A stretch of DNA of 64,000 nucleotides, taken from Paragemmobacter straminiformis (GTDB taxonomy: Bacteria; Pseudomonadota; Alphaproteobacteria; Rhodobacterales; Rhodobacteraceae). The DNA is taken from positions 558,001 to 622,000 of the forward strand of contig NZ_JACLQD010000002.1 in the NCBI RefSeq assembly GCF_014243445.1, written 5' to 3'. Made by a program: the position numbers and the translations under genes. Below are positions 35,430 to 46,282 of the stretch, piece by piece. The notes beneath the pieces were generated by a model, which saw only the letters and a list, made by a program, of their open reading frames with translations, had not been told where the DNA came from and ran no database searches. Position 1 is the first letter of the stretch, and each line of letters begins with the position of its first letter.

Positions 35430-35473
35430 CAAATTCCTTCGAAGGAATTTGCAAATTTCTTCAAAGAAATTTG
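35430..35473. repeat. Paired palindromes, copy D
   Basis: A perfect 22-bp palindrome (CAAATTCCTTC and its complement, 35430-35451) is followed at once by CAAATTTCTT-CA-AAGAAATTTG (35452-35473). The second ends 2 bp from the cysS stop codon. Confidence 0.9.
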
Positions 35474-35475
35474 CG

Positions 35476-36867
35476 TCACAGCAGGCCCTCCAGTTTCGCC
35501 GCATCGAAACCGGCACCGGCCAGCAGGTCAACGCCCGCCTTTGACATGCGCACCTCGACCCCTGCCGCCAGAAGCGCGGCCTTCATCGCGTCGACGGGGG
35601 CGAAATCCTTGGCCGCCATCGCCGTCTCGCGCAGGGCGGCGAGTTTCGCGGCATAGGGGGCAAGGTCCACCCCCGCCGTCGCCCATGCGCCAAGGTCGTC
35701 CGAAAGCAGCCCGAGGAGTGCGGCAGAGGCCTTGAGCGCCTGCGCATCGCCATTGGCCGCAAGGGCGTGGAGTTCGGCGATTGCGCCTGCGGTGTTCAGA
35801 TCGTCGGACAAGGCGGCAAGAACGGCCTGCGCAGGAGAGGACGGGGCCACGCCAGCGGTCAGGCTGCGCCATTTGCGCAAGGTGGCTTCTGCCTGCGCGG
35901 CCTTTTCCGCCGTCCAGTCCATCGGGCGGCCGTAATGCGTGCCGAGAAAGACGAAGCGGATCACCTCGCCCGGGATGCCCTGATCCAGAAGATCGCGCAC
36001 GGTGAAGAAGTTGCCCAAGCTTTTGGACATCTTCTTGCCCTCGACCTGAAGCATCTCGTTGTGCATCCAGACGCTGGCAAAGCCCGATTGCGGGTGGGCG
36101 CAGCAGCTTTGCGCGAGTTCGTTCTCGTGATGCGGGAATTGCAGGTCGATGCCGCCGCCGTGGATGTCGAAGGAGGCGCCGAGCAACTCGTAGCTCATGG
36201 CCGAGCATTCGATGTGCCAGCCGGGGCGGCCGCGGCCCCAGGGGCTGTCCCATCCGGGGGTTTCGGCGTCGGACGGCTTCCAGAGGACGAAGTCCATCGG
36301 GTCTTCCTTGAAGGGCGCGACCTCGACCCTTGCGCCTGCGATCATGTCATCGACCGACCGGCCCGAGAGGGCGCCGTAATTCGCATAGGACCGCACGCGG
36401 AACAGGACGTGCCCTTCGCGCGCATAGGCGTGGCCGCCTGCGATCAGGGTTTCGATCATGGCGATCATCGGGCCGATATAGGCGGTCGCGCGGGGTTCAT
36501 GGTCGGGCCGCAGCGCGCCGAGCGCGTCCATGTCGGCGTGATACCAGCCGATCGTTTCCTCGGTCCGTTCGGCGATCAGCTCTTCGAGCGTGCCGCTTGC
36601 GCCTGCCTGTTTTCGCGACAGGGCGGTGGCGTTGATCTTGTCATCCACATCGGTGAAATTGCGGACGTAAGTGACATGATCCGCGCCATAGACATGGCGC
36701 AGCAGGCGGTAAAGCGTGTCGAACACCACCACGGGGCGGGCGTTGCCAAGGTGGGCGCGGTCATAGACCGTGGGGCCGCAGACATAGAGGCGCACATTCG
36801 CGGGATCGAGGGGAAGGAATTCCTCTTTCTTCCGTGTCTTCGAATTGTGCAGGCGGATCGTCGCCAT
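35476..36867 (-). CDS. cysS: Cysteinyl-tRNA synthetase
   Basis: A 463-residue class I aminoacyl-tRNA synthetase. The HIGH-equivalent is HLGN in [12 protein letters not shown], after the zinc-region motif YVCGPTVYD. The KMSKS loop is [23 protein letters not shown] and [17 protein letters not shown] are further cysteine-specific landmarks. The C-terminal anticodon-binding part is somewhat shorter than the E. coli version but complete. The start at 36867 is the usual MATIRLHN. It is followed by paired palindromes and preceded by a tandem array. Confidence 0.97.
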   Translation of the reverse strand: MATIRLHNSKTRKKEEFLPLDPANVRLYVCGPTVYDRAHLGNARPVVVFDTLYRLLRHVYGADHVTYVRNFTDVDDKINATALSRKQAGASGTLEELIAERTEETIGWYHADMDALGALRPDHEPRATAYIGPMIAMIETLIAGGHAYAREGHVLFRVRSYANYGALSGRSVDDMIAGARVEVAPFKEDPMDFVLWKPSDAETPGWDSPWGRGRPGWHIECSAMSYELLGASFDIHGGGIDLQFPHHENELAQSCCAHPQSGFASVWMHNEMLQVEGKKMSKSLGNFFTVRDLLDQGIPGEVIRFVFLGTHYGRPMDWTAEKAAQAEATLRKWRSLTAGVAPSSPAQAVLAALSDDLNTAGAIAELHALAANGDAQALKASAALLGLLSDDLGAWATAGVDLAPYAAKLAALRETAMAAKDFAPVDAMKAALLAAGVEVRMSKAGVDLLAGAGFDAAKLEGLL

Positions 36868-36940
36868 CGTTTACCCCTATGCAGTCCGTGGCGCGGTCTA
36901 GCAACTTCGCGGCGGCTTGAAAACGTGCATCTGCACATGG

Positions 36941-36988
36941 CCTTGCACGGGCCCTTGCACGGGCCCTTGCACGAGCCCTTGCACGGGG
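36941..36988. repeat. Four tandem 12-bp repeats upstream of the decarboxylase
   Basis: The unit CCTTGCACGGGC occurs twice exactly and then twice with one change each (CCTTGCACGAGC, CCTTGCACGGGG). It fills part of the 162-bp divergent gap between cysS and the decarboxylase gene, so copy number could affect either promoter. Confidence 0.93.
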
Positions 36989-37029
36989 CGGCGCGGCGTG
37001 GCCTTGTCTCGGCAAAAAGGGGGGGGCAG

Positions 37030-38409
37030 ATGAATCACGACGATTTGCGCGACTGGTCGAAACGGGCTGCGGATTGGGCGCATGGCTATCATGCGGGGCT
37101 GCGCGACCGCCCCGTGCGCGCGCCGCTGGTGCCGGGGGCGATTGCGGGGCAGTTGCCCCCCGCCCCGCCCGAAGCGGCCGAGCCGATGGAGACGATCTTT
37201 GCCGATTTCGAGCGGATCGTGCCCGATGGCATGACGCATTGGCAGCACCCGAGGTTCTTTGCCTATTTCCCCGCCAATGCGGCACCCGCCTCGATGCTGG
37301 CCGAGCAATTGGCCAATGCCATCGCGTCGCAGGGGATGCTGTGGCAAACCTCGCCGGCGGCGACGGAAATCGAACAGGTGATGGTGTCGTGGCTGGCGCA
37401 GGCGCTGGGGTTGCCCGCGCGGTTCACGGGAACGATCCATGACAGCGCCACGACCGCCACGCTGTCGGCGGTGCTGACGATGCGCGAGCGGGCGCTTGAC
37501 TGGGCGGGGGTGCAGGCGGGGCTTTCCGGGCAGCCGCGGTTGCGGCTTTACGCCAGCGCCGAGACGCATTCGAGCGTGGACAAGGCGGCGCGTGTTGCGG
37601 GGATCGGGCAAGAGAACCTTGTGAAGATTCCGACGGATGCACGGCTGTCGATGAAGCCGGGGGCGCTGGCGGGGGCGATTGCGGCGGACCTGAAGGCAGG
37701 GTTCGTGCCTGCGGGCGTGGTGCTCTGCGCGGGGGGCACCAGCGTGGGGGCCTTTGACCGGATCGCCGATTGCATCGCTGTGGCAAAATCGCACGGACTG
37801 CCCGTGCATGTCGATGCGGCATGGGCGGGGTCGGCCATGATCTGCCCCGAGTTCCGCAGCCTGTGGGACGGGGTCGAGGGGGCGGATTCGGTGGTGTTCA
37901 ACCCGCACAAATGGCTGGGCGCGCAGTTCGATTGCGCGGTGCAGTTCATCGCGGACCCTGCCCCGCAGATCAGGACGCTTGGCCTGCGGCCGACCTATCT
38001 CGAAACGGCAGGGCGCGAGGAGATCACCAATTTCAACGAATGGACCGTGCCTTTGGGCCGCCGCTTCCGCGCATTGAAACTGTGGTTCACGCTGCGGGCC
38101 TACGGGTTGGAGGGGTTGCGCGCGCGCATCCGCAACCATGTGGCCTGGGCGCGCGATGCGAGGGATGCCCTCGCGGCGATCAAGGGGATCGACATCGTGA
38201 CCGAACCCTCGCTGTCGCTGTTCAGCTTTGCGCTGGCAGACGAGGCCGCGACCGAGGCGCTTCTGGCGCGGATCAACGATGACGGGCGGATCTATCTGAC
38301 GCAGACGCGGCATCAGGGGCGCTATGTCATACGGGTGCAGGTGGGGCAGTTCGACTGCACGCAAGAGGATGTGGCGATGATCGCAAAGGTCGTGGCCGAG
38401 ATGATGTGA
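37030..38409 (+). CDS. PLP-dependent group II decarboxylase
   Basis: A 459-residue aromatic-L-amino-acid-decarboxylase-like enzyme. The N-terminus matches the family (MTHWQHPRFFAYFPAN, then GMLWQTSPAATEIEQVMVSWL). The PLP lysine is Lys294 in FNPHKWLGAQFD, and VHVDAAWAGSA contains the Asp that contacts the pyridine nitrogen. It removes CO2 from an amino acid, likely tryptophan, tyrosine, phenylalanine or Dopa, to give an amine. A GGGGGG site lies just before the ATG at 37030. The frame is open far upstream but overlaps cysS there. No transporter or amine-using gene is adjacent. Confidence 0.88.
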   Translation: MNHDDLRDWSKRAADWAHGYHAGLRDRPVRAPLVPGAIAGQLPPAPPEAAEPMETIFADFERIVPDGMTHWQHPRFFAYFPANAAPASMLAEQLANAIASQGMLWQTSPAATEIEQVMVSWLAQALGLPARFTGTIHDSATTATLSAVLTMRERALDWAGVQAGLSGQPRLRLYASAETHSSVDKAARVAGIGQENLVKIPTDARLSMKPGALAGAIAADLKAGFVPAGVVLCAGGTSVGAFDRIADCIAVAKSHGLPVHVDAAWAGSAMICPEFRSLWDGVEGADSVVFNPHKWLGAQFDCAVQFIADPAPQIRTLGLRPTYLETAGREEITNFNEWTVPLGRRFRALKLWFTLRAYGLEGLRARIRNHVAWARDARDALAAIKGIDIVTEPSLSLFSFALADEAATEALLARINDDGRIYLTQTRHQGRYVIRVQVGQFDCTQEDVAMIAKVVAEMM

Positions 38410-38411
38410 GA

Positions 38412-38437
38412 AAGGGCGGGCTGCATCGCCCGCCCTT
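38412..38437. terminator. Bidirectional hairpin, decarboxylase/outer-membrane protein
   Basis: AAGGGCGGGC-TGCATC-GCCCGCCCTT is a 10-bp perfect stem just after the decarboxylase stop and just before the convergent barrel-gene stop. Short T tracts occur on both strands. Confidence 0.75.
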
Positions 38438-38443
38438 CCGGCA

Positions 38444-39061
38444 TCAGAAGCGGAAGTTGACCCGCGCCTGAACCGTGGTCATGTCGAAATCGGCCGCGTC
38501 GTTGCTGAGGCTGTGCTGAAGCACCTCGCCGCCGACCGAGAGTTGCTCGCTGAGCGCATATTCCGCGCCCAGACCGGCAAAGCGGCCTTCGAGCGTGTCG
38601 TTGCCGGCCAGCGTGTCCGAGAAATCGGCGCCGACGCGCGACATGCCGACGGTGCCATAGGCGAGCCACTGGCCGAAATCGACGCCGCCCATCAGCTTGA
38701 GGCTGGCCATGTTGTCGAAGCTTCCGGTAGCACCGTTGCCGATCTCGATGTTGGTCAGATCGTAGGCGAGTTCGGCGCCGCCGACGAAGGTGCCCCAGTC
38801 CATGCGGTAGCCGGCGTGGATGCCGCCGATCAGGCCGTCACCGCCGAAATCGAGCGCGTTCTCGACGGTGGCATTGCCGTTCACGCTGCCGTAGCCAAGC
38901 TGCGCACCGCCGTAGAAGCCGCCCCAGTCACCCGAGGGCGCGGGCGCGCGCATCGGCGCGGGGGCCGCCACGACCGCATCGTCGGCCACGATCACCGGAC
39001 CGCCGGCAAAGGCCGGAGCGGCGCCAAGGATCGCGATCGAAAGCACTGCAAGTTTCATCAT
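38444..39061 (-). CDS. Outer-membrane beta-barrel protein
   Basis: A 205-residue small porin-like protein. The signal peptide is MMKLAVLSIAILGAAPAFA-GG, followed by a proline/alanine-rich linker (VAAPAPMRAPAPSGDW). WGGFYGGAQLGYGSVNG is the opening strand typical of the Omp25/OmpA-like eight-stranded family. Alternating strands continue to the terminal phenylalanine (ARVNFRF), the signal for BAM insertion. GGAG lies 7 bases before the ATG at 39061. It is probably a structural outer-membrane protein; no transport role is evident. Confidence 0.87.
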   Translation of the reverse strand: MMKLAVLSIAILGAAPAFAGGPVIVADDAVVAAPAPMRAPAPSGDWGGFYGGAQLGYGSVNGNATVENALDFGGDGLIGGIHAGYRMDWGTFVGGAELAYDLTNIEIGNGATGSFDNMASLKLMGGVDFGQWLAYGTVGMSRVGADFSDTLAGNDTLEGRFAGLGAEYALSEQLSVGGEVLQHSLSNDAADFDMTTVQARVNFRF

Positions 39062-39220
39062 CTGTCTCTCCTTCAAGTTCCATCGGCGGCCCCCGTGTCA
39101 GGAGGTCGGGGCTGCCAGAGGGTTCACACCTGCGGGCTATCGATTTGAGAAACAAGACAACTTAAGCCGCCGATGCCGAAGGGGGCGGGACTTGGGCGGG
39201 AAGCCGCGATGCGCGACATG

Positions 39221-39247
39221 CCCTTTCGGCCAAAGATGGCCGAAGGG
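39221..39247. terminator. Hairpin upstream of the barrel gene and downstream of the ABC-F gene
   Basis: CCCTTTCGGCC-AAAGAT-GGCCGAAGGG forms a stem with one bulged T, followed on the plus strand by TTTGTAATT. It lies 35 bp after the ABC-F stop on the minus strand. The rest of the 221-bp gap holds the leader of the barrel gene, with no other feature I can support. Confidence 0.5.
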
Positions 39248-39282
39248 TTTGTAATTATTCACATATCCGCGATAGGCGGGAA

Positions 39283-41085
<1,803 letters not shown>

Positions 41086-41131
41086 GCGCGAGGGGTTAGT
41101 CGGGCCGCGCGGGAAGGTCAATCAGGCTTGG

Positions 41132-41872
41132 TCAATCGGGCATGGTGGCCAGAGCGCGCAGAAGGCGGGCGCGGGCGGGCGGGATGCGGGCGATCTCGAC
41201 GCCGGTAAAGACGTGGAGCGTGTTCAGATCGCGGTCGATCACGGCGTGGTCGCTGACCCATCCGCCCATCGCGAGATAGGTGCGCAACAGGGGCGGCAGC
41301 GATGCGACGCCCTGCTTGGGGTCGGCGCGGTATCCCCGCGTCAGGGCGGGATAGTCGAGCGCGTCGGCCCCTTGCAGGGGGGCGCGGTCGGACGGGGCGC
41401 GGTGGCGGGCCGCCAGATGGGCGAAGGCGTCGAGATGCGGCGCGGGATCGGTGCCGGAAAAGGAGGTGCAGCCGAAAAGCAGGGTCACGCCGTGGGCGTC
41501 GACGATCCGGGTCAGCCCCGCCCATGCGAGGCGCAGGATATCGGGGTCATGCCAGTCGGGATGCAGGCAGAAGCGGCCCAGTTCGAGGAAGGGGCCGGAC
41601 AGGGCCGCGAGGCGTGCCAGGTCGTAGAAGCGGGCCGCGTAGCTTTGGCGCAGGGCGGCGGCATCGGGCAGAAGCTGGATGCGGAAGGCGGCGACGGTCG
41701 TGCCGGTGGCGGTGTCGGTGACGGTCGGATGCTGGCACAGCGCGTCGAGCGCGTCGCGGTCGCTTGCGCCCCCGCGAAAGCACAGCGCGCGCAGGGCGAA
41801 AGCGGCGTCGGGACGCTCGGTCAGGCTGTAGCGGCCCAGTTTCAGGGCGGGAAACGCGGCTGTCACGATCAC
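41132..41872 (-). CDS. olsB: L-ornithine N-alpha-acyltransferase
   Basis: A 246-residue acyl-ACP-dependent N-acyltransferase of the OlsB/GNAT-like fold, making lyso-ornithine lipid. Visible family landmarks are ALRALCFRGG near residue 30, AFRIQLL, the block FLELGRFCLHPDWHDPDILRLAW, and LLFGCTSFSGTDPAPH. The product is the precursor of phosphate-free ornithine lipids. OlsA, the second enzyme, is often next to olsB in Rhodobacter but is not in this window. A GGGGGGG stretch precedes the ATG. Confidence 0.85.
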   Translation of the reverse strand: MIVTAAFPALKLGRYSLTERPDAAFALRALCFRGGASDRDALDALCQHPTVTDTATGTTVAAFRIQLLPDAAALRQSYAARFYDLARLAALSGPFLELGRFCLHPDWHDPDILRLAWAGLTRIVDAHGVTLLFGCTSFSGTDPAPHLDAFAHLAARHRAPSDRAPLQGADALDYPALTRGYRADPKQGVASLPPLLRTYLAMGGWVSDHAVIDRDLNTLHVFTGVEIARIPPARARLLRALATMPD

Positions 41873-41976
41873 TTGCCCCCCTTTCCCTTGGCGCGGCGGC
41901 TTGGCCGGATTAGATATGGCAGGCTGCGGGCGCGGGCTGCAAGCCGGTAGGTGCGCCGCAAGGATGGAGCGGGTGG

Positions 41977-42369
41977 ATGGACAAGATCGTCAAATCGGAT
42001 GCGGAATGGCGGGCGCAATTGCCCGAGCTGGCCTATAAGGTCACGCGCAAACACGCCACCGAGCGGGCCTTTACGCATGACAATTTTCCCAAGGAGGCCG
42101 GCACCTATATGTGCGTCTGCTGCGGTGCGCCGCTTTTCGAGCAGGCGACCAAATTCGACAGTGGCACCGGATGGCCCAGTTTCTGGAAACCGATCGACCC
42201 CGAGATGGTGGGCGAGCAAGAGGACCGCACGCTGTGGATGCGGCGGACGGAAGTGCATTGCAACCGCTGCGACGCGCATCTGGGCCATGTGTTTCCCGAC
42301 GGCCCTGCCCCGACCGGCCTGCGCTATTGCATCAACGGCGTGGCGCTGACCTTCGAGCCGGAAAGCTAG
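41977..42369 (+). CDS. msrB: Peptide-methionine (R)-S-oxide reductase
   Basis: A 130-residue MsrB that reduces methionine-R-sulfoxide in proteins with thioredoxin. The catalytic cysteine is Cys118 in [10 protein letters not shown]. Two zinc-binding pairs are present: CCGAPLF preceded by MCVC, and [15 protein letters not shown] and [10 protein letters not shown] are other family blocks. It is complete at standard length, with no MsrA fused. A GC hairpin follows. Confidence 0.96.
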   Translation: MDKIVKSDAEWRAQLPELAYKVTRKHATERAFTHDNFPKEAGTYMCVCCGAPLFEQATKFDSGTGWPSFWKPIDPEMVGEQEDRTLWMRRTEVHCNRCDAHLGHVFPDGPAPTGLRYCINGVALTFEPES

Positions 42370-42380
42370 GAAGAAACCGG

Positions 42381-42404
42381 CGCGGCCCCCGCTGCGGGGC
42401 CGCG
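42381..42404. terminator. GC hairpin between msrB and bamE
   Basis: CGCGGCCCC / GGGGCCGCG form a 9-bp perfect stem between the convergent msrB and bamE genes. There is no T run, so it may act with Rho or merely protect 3' ends. Confidence 0.5.
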
Positions 42405-42432
42405 TGGCGGCGATGGCAGGCCGGTTGCCGTG

Positions 42433-42924
42433 TCAGTTGTCGGCAAAGGCGCTCGGGCCGATCTTGCCGAAGCTGCCCAGAAGCTGGCGGATGAAGCCGA
42501 TGCCCTTGATGTTGGTTTCGGTCACGCGGCGCGAGAGTTGCACGACCTTGCCGCGCTCGAGACCGAATCGCTCGATATTGGCGACCTTGCCGCCCTGATC
42601 GAAGGTGATCGAGACGACCTGACGGTCGATCTCGCGCGGCTCGAACGCGCCGCGATAGGCAAAGCGGCTTTGCACGTAGAACCAGCCCACATCGTTCAAC
42701 AGGCCCGAGGCGGTGGGGCGACCGATCTTTTCGGTCACGGCATCGCGGCTGTCGCCCACCTGCACCAAGGCCAGTTCGTCATCGGTCGGGACGTAGCCGT
42801 GGTTGCGGTACAGGGTGGTGCAGGCGGTCACGACAATGAGCAGAAGGCCGATCAGGCCGAACCGGCCAGCCCCTGCGCCCGCGCGCTGCACCGTCTTTGC
42901 GATGAAACCCATCCCCGTCCCCAT
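42433..42924 (-). CDS. bamE: Outer-membrane protein assembly factor BamE
   Basis: A 163-residue SmpA/OmlA-family lipoprotein of the BAM complex. The hydrophobic N-terminus RFGLIGLLLIVVTAC contains a lipobox (VTAC). The conserved BamE core follows: VQVGDSRDAVTEKIGRPTASG, then VGWFYVQSRFAYRG and VSITFDQGGKVANIERFGLERG. The start may be the ATG at 42924 or the second ATG four codons later. It is divergent from yceD. Confidence 0.92.
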   Translation of the reverse strand: MGTGMGFIAKTVQRAGAGAGRFGLIGLLLIVVTACTTLYRNHGYVPTDDELALVQVGDSRDAVTEKIGRPTASGLLNDVGWFYVQSRFAYRGAFEPREIDRQVVSITFDQGGKVANIERFGLERGKVVQLSRRVTETNIKGIGFIRQLLGSFGKIGPSAFADN

Positions 42925-43121
42925 AGCTTTTGCCGCTTCGCCTTGTCACGCGCCTGCAAGCGACGTAATTGCCAAAGGGATTGCAGCCCCGGCGGCTTGT
43001 GGCTTCAGGCTTACAGAAGAGCGGCCCAGTGTTCAAGAATGGAACGGGGCCGGAAGGGCGGAGTTGCCCGCTTTGCCCGCAGCGGCCGCCGCCGCGACAA
43101 GGACGAAAAGGAGAAACGGTC

Positions 43122-43709
43122 ATGTCCGATGCCCTGCCGCATGGCGCAGATGCCAAAGCCGACCTGCCGCTGTCGCATCCCTTGCGCGTGGCGAACCTGC
43201 CCAACCGCAAGCCGGTGCATTTCGACCTGAAGCCCGATGCGGCGACACGGGCGGCGATGGCCGAGGCGCTAGAGATCACCGCCCTGCCCGCCTTTCGCTT
43301 CAAGGGCGAGTTGCGGGCGGCCGGAAAGCGCGACTTCGTGTTGCAGGCCCAGATGGAGGCCACGGTGGAGCAACCCTGTTCGGTGACGCTGGCCCCGGTG
43401 GTCACGCCGCTACAGGAAGCGGTGGCGCGGCGCTATGACGCCGACTTTGCCTTTCCCGACGGCGAAGAGGCGGAGATGCCCGAGGATGACACGACCGAAC
43501 CCCTGCCCGAGGTGATCGATCTGGGGGCTGTCGCCCTCGAGGCGCTGGCGCTGGCGCTGCCGCTCTATCCGCGCGCGCCGGGTGTGGAACTGGGCGAGGC
43601 CGTCTTTACCGCGCCCGGACAGGCCCCGCTGCGTGACGGCGACCTGAAACCCTTTGCCGGTCTGGCCGCGCTGAAAGACCGTCTGGGCGGGGGGGAAACG
43701 CCCGAATGA
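43122..43709 (+). CDS. yceD: YceD-family (DUF177) protein
   Basis: A 195-residue DUF177 protein. In E. coli the homologue is linked to 23S rRNA accumulation, and the gene commonly precedes rpmF. VEQPCSVTLAPV carries the conserved Cys, and the acidic patch EEAEMPEDDTTEPLPEVIDLGAVALEALALALPLYPRAPG is typical. AAAGGAG precedes the ATG at 43122 by about 7 bases. It heads the yceD-rpmF-plsX-fabH cluster, so it may share a promoter with rpmF, 161 bp downstream. Confidence 0.9.
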   Translation: MSDALPHGADAKADLPLSHPLRVANLPNRKPVHFDLKPDAATRAAMAEALEITALPAFRFKGELRAAGKRDFVLQAQMEATVEQPCSVTLAPVVTPLQEAVARRYDADFAFPDGEEAEMPEDDTTEPLPEVIDLGAVALEALALALPLYPRAPGVELGEAVFTAPGQAPLRDGDLKPFAGLAALKDRLGGGETPE

Positions 43710-43870
43710 GGCGGTTGGAAAGGCGGGCAAGAAAGGGGCTTGCGCCCGTGCCAAATCCCGCTATTTTCCGCGCCTCGTTCGATGGCTGGACCACGCTCGC
43801 GATGCAGCGGGCAACCCACTGATCGCAAAGATAAATCCAGGGGCATGTCCCCGCTACCCGAGGTTGAGAC

Positions 43871-44077
43871 ATGGCTGTCCCTCAGAACCGAGTCACCCGT
43901 TCGCGCCGCAACATGCGTCGTTCGCATGACTCTTTGGTCGCAGGCAATCCGCAGGAATGCTCGAACTGTGGCGACCTGAAGCGCCCGCACCACGTGTGCC
44001 CCGCTTGTGGCCACTATGACGCGCGCGAAATCGTCGCCGTGGCGAAAGAAGTCGATCTGGACGAGGACGCGGCGTAA
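43871..44077 (+). CDS. rpmF: 50S ribosomal protein L32
   Basis: A 68-residue L32. [22 protein letters not shown] is the standard start, and two cysteine pairs ([18 protein letters not shown]) form a zinc ribbon. The C-terminal extension EVDLDEDAA is usual in alphaproteobacteria. It lies 26 bp upstream of plsX, the widely conserved rpmF-plsX link. Confidence 0.98.
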   Translation: MAVPQNRVTRSRRNMRRSHDSLVAGNPQECSNCGDLKRPHHVCPACGHYDAREIVAVAKEVDLDEDAA

Positions 44078-44103
44078 GCCGCCCCCGAGCCTAGCGTCGC
44101 ATC

Positions 44104-45219
44104 ATGGCCAACGGAACCACTCCGGAAACCAAGGCTGCGACGCCGGTCGTCATTTCCATTGACGCGATGGGCGGAGATCGCGGACCGGCAGCGGTGGTTG
44201 CCGGTCTTGTGCTGTCTGCCGAAACCTTTCCCGATATCGCCTTTCTGCTGCATGGCAACGAGGTCGAGCTTGGCAAACTGGTGTCGCGCGAGCCTGCGTT
44301 GCGGGGTCGCGTGACGCTTTGCCATGCCGAGCGCGTGGTCACCATGCATGACAAGCCCGCGCAGGTGATGCGCAACGGCGAAGGCACCAGCATGTGGTCC
44401 TGCATCGAAAGCGTGAAGCGTGGCGATGCGGCGGTGGCGGTGTCTTGCGGCAATACCGGCGCGTTGATGGCGCTTTCGCTGATCCGGCTGCGGCGTCTGC
44501 CGGGAATCAACCGTCCGGCCATCGCCAGTTTCTGGCCGTCGCGCAACCCGACCGGCTTCAACGTGATGCTGGACATGGGGGCCGACATCAAGGCCGACGC
44601 CGATGATCTGGTGCAATTCGCCACGATGGGCGCGAGCTATGCCCGCAACGGGCTGAAACTAACGCGGCCGCGCGTGGGCCTGTTGAATGTGGGCACCGAG
44701 GAACACAAGGGCCGCGCCGAGCTGAAAGAGGCGCAAGAGCGCCTGATCGCGCTGCAAGAGGTGGGCGATTTCGAATATGTCGGCTTTGTCGAGGGCAGCG
44801 ATATCACCACGGCATCGGTCGATGTGATCGTGACCGACGGATTCACCGGCAATATCGCGCTGAAAACCGGCGAAGGCGTTGCCAAGCTGATCGCCGATGT
44901 GCTGCGCGAGGAATTCACCCGTTCAATCTGGTCGAAGATCGCGGCGGCGGTTGCGATGGGCACGCTGAAGCGGTTCCAACGGCGGATCGACCCGCGGCGG
45001 GCCAATGGCGGGGTGTTCCTTGGCCTGAACGGAACGGTCGTGAAATCGCATGGCTCGGCCGATGCGACGGGCGTCGCGGCGGCGGTGCGGCTGGCCTATC
45101 AGCTTGCGAAATCGGGCTTTCTGGAACGGCTGGCGGCACGGGTTGCTTCGGCCGATCAGGCGGGGCAGGATGCCGCGGCAAGAGCGGCCCCGTCGGGGGC
45201 AGAGGGCGGGACCACGTAA
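44104..45219 (+). CDS. plsX: Phosphate acyltransferase PlsX
   Basis: A 371-residue peripheral membrane enzyme that converts acyl-ACP to acyl-phosphate, the first step of PlsX/PlsY phospholipid synthesis. ISIDAMGGDRGPAAVVAGL is the family start. SCGNTGALMALSLIRLRRLPGI and VGLLNVGTEEHKG follow, then DGFTGNIALKTGEGVAK. The C-terminal residues past about 345 are alanine-rich and variable. fabH begins 1 bp after its stop. Confidence 0.97.
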   Translation: MANGTTPETKAATPVVISIDAMGGDRGPAAVVAGLVLSAETFPDIAFLLHGNEVELGKLVSREPALRGRVTLCHAERVVTMHDKPAQVMRNGEGTSMWSCIESVKRGDAAVAVSCGNTGALMALSLIRLRRLPGINRPAIASFWPSRNPTGFNVMLDMGADIKADADDLVQFATMGASYARNGLKLTRPRVGLLNVGTEEHKGRAELKEAQERLIALQEVGDFEYVGFVEGSDITTASVDVIVTDGFTGNIALKTGEGVAKLIADVLREEFTRSIWSKIAAAVAMGTLKRFQRRIDPRRANGGVFLGLNGTVVKSHGSADATGVAAAVRLAYQLAKSGFLERLAARVASADQAGQDAAARAAPSGAEGGTT

Positions 45220-45220
45220 A

Positions 45221-46192
45221 ATGACGATACGCGCCGTAGTAAAAGGCGTCGGGCATTACCTGCCCGAAAGGCTTGTCCCGAATTCCGAGTTGGAAACACT
45301 GGTCGAAACCTCGGACGAGTGGATCCGGTCGCGTTCGGGAATCGAGCGGCGGCATTTCGCGGCCGAGGGGCAGACCACCTCGGACCTTGGCACGCGGGCG
45401 GCGCAGGCGGCGCTGGCGGATGCGGGGCTGGTGGCGGACGATATCGACGCGATCATCCTTGCCACCTCGACCGCCGATCTGACCTTTCCGTCGGCGGCGA
45501 CGATGATCCAGGCCAATCTGGGCATGACGCGGGGCTTTGCCTTTGACGTGCAGGCGGTCTGCGCGGGATTCGTTTTCGCCATGGCCAATGCCAATGCGCT
45601 GATCATCTCGGGTCAGGCCGAGCGGGTGTTGGTGATCGGGGCCGAGACCTTCTCGAAGCTGATGGACTGGACCGATCGCGGCACCTGCGTTTTGTTCGGC
45701 GACGGGGCGGGCGCGGTGGTGCTGGAGCGGGCCGAAGGCACCGGCAGCACCGAGGATCGCGGGATCCTTTCGACCGATCTGCATTCGGACGGACGGCACA
45801 GGGACATTCTTTACGTCGATGGCGGGGTTTCGACGGGACAGACCGGCCACTTGCGGATGCAGGGCAAGGAAGTCTTTCGCCATGCCGTTGAAAAGCTTGC
45901 GGAAACAGCGCATGCGGCTTTGGACAAGGTCGGGTTGACGGGCGGCGATGTCGACTGGATCGTGCCGCATCAGGCCAATATCCGCATCATCGAAGGCACG
46001 GCCAAACGCATGCAGGTGCCGATGGACCGCGTGGTGGTGACGGTGCAGGACCACGGCAACACCTCGGCCGCGTCGATCCCGCTGGCGCTTTCAGTGGGCA
46101 AGAGCCGCGGCCAGATCAAGCAGGGCGACCTGCTGGTGACCGAGGCGATTGGCGGCGGATTGGCATGGGGATCGGTGGTCCTGCGCTGGTGA
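45221..46192 (+). CDS. fabH: 3-oxoacyl-ACP synthase III
   Basis: A 323-residue ketoacyl synthase that condenses acetyl-CoA with malonyl-ACP to start fatty-acid elongation. The catalytic triad is Cys114 (VQAVCAGFVFAM), His250 (VPHQANIRI) and Asn280 (DHGNTSAASIPLAL). TSDEWIRSRSGIERRH and the C-terminal GGGLAWGSVVLRW are family landmarks. The 1-bp gap to plsX implies coupling. It sits in the conserved lipid-synthesis cluster. Confidence 0.97.
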   Translation: MTIRAVVKGVGHYLPERLVPNSELETLVETSDEWIRSRSGIERRHFAAEGQTTSDLGTRAAQAALADAGLVADDIDAIILATSTADLTFPSAATMIQANLGMTRGFAFDVQAVCAGFVFAMANANALIISGQAERVLVIGAETFSKLMDWTDRGTCVLFGDGAGAVVLERAEGTGSTEDRGILSTDLHSDGRHRDILYVDGGVSTGQTGHLRMQGKEVFRHAVEKLAETAHAALDKVGLTGGDVDWIVPHQANIRIIEGTAKRMQVPMDRVVVTVQDHGNTSAASIPLALSVGKSRGQIKQGDLLVTEAIGGGLAWGSVVLRW

Positions 46193-46282
46193 GCGCCTGA
46201 AAACACCCCTGCAAGCTGTTGATATTGACTTGAGAAACCATTCCGACCATCCTTTGGTTAAATGCCGGGGGAGGTTTTGGTG

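Noticed and set aside
33687-35531. Longer cimA start at 35531
   Set aside because: The extra 73 codons translate the palindrome pair and dispersed repeat, not conserved protein.
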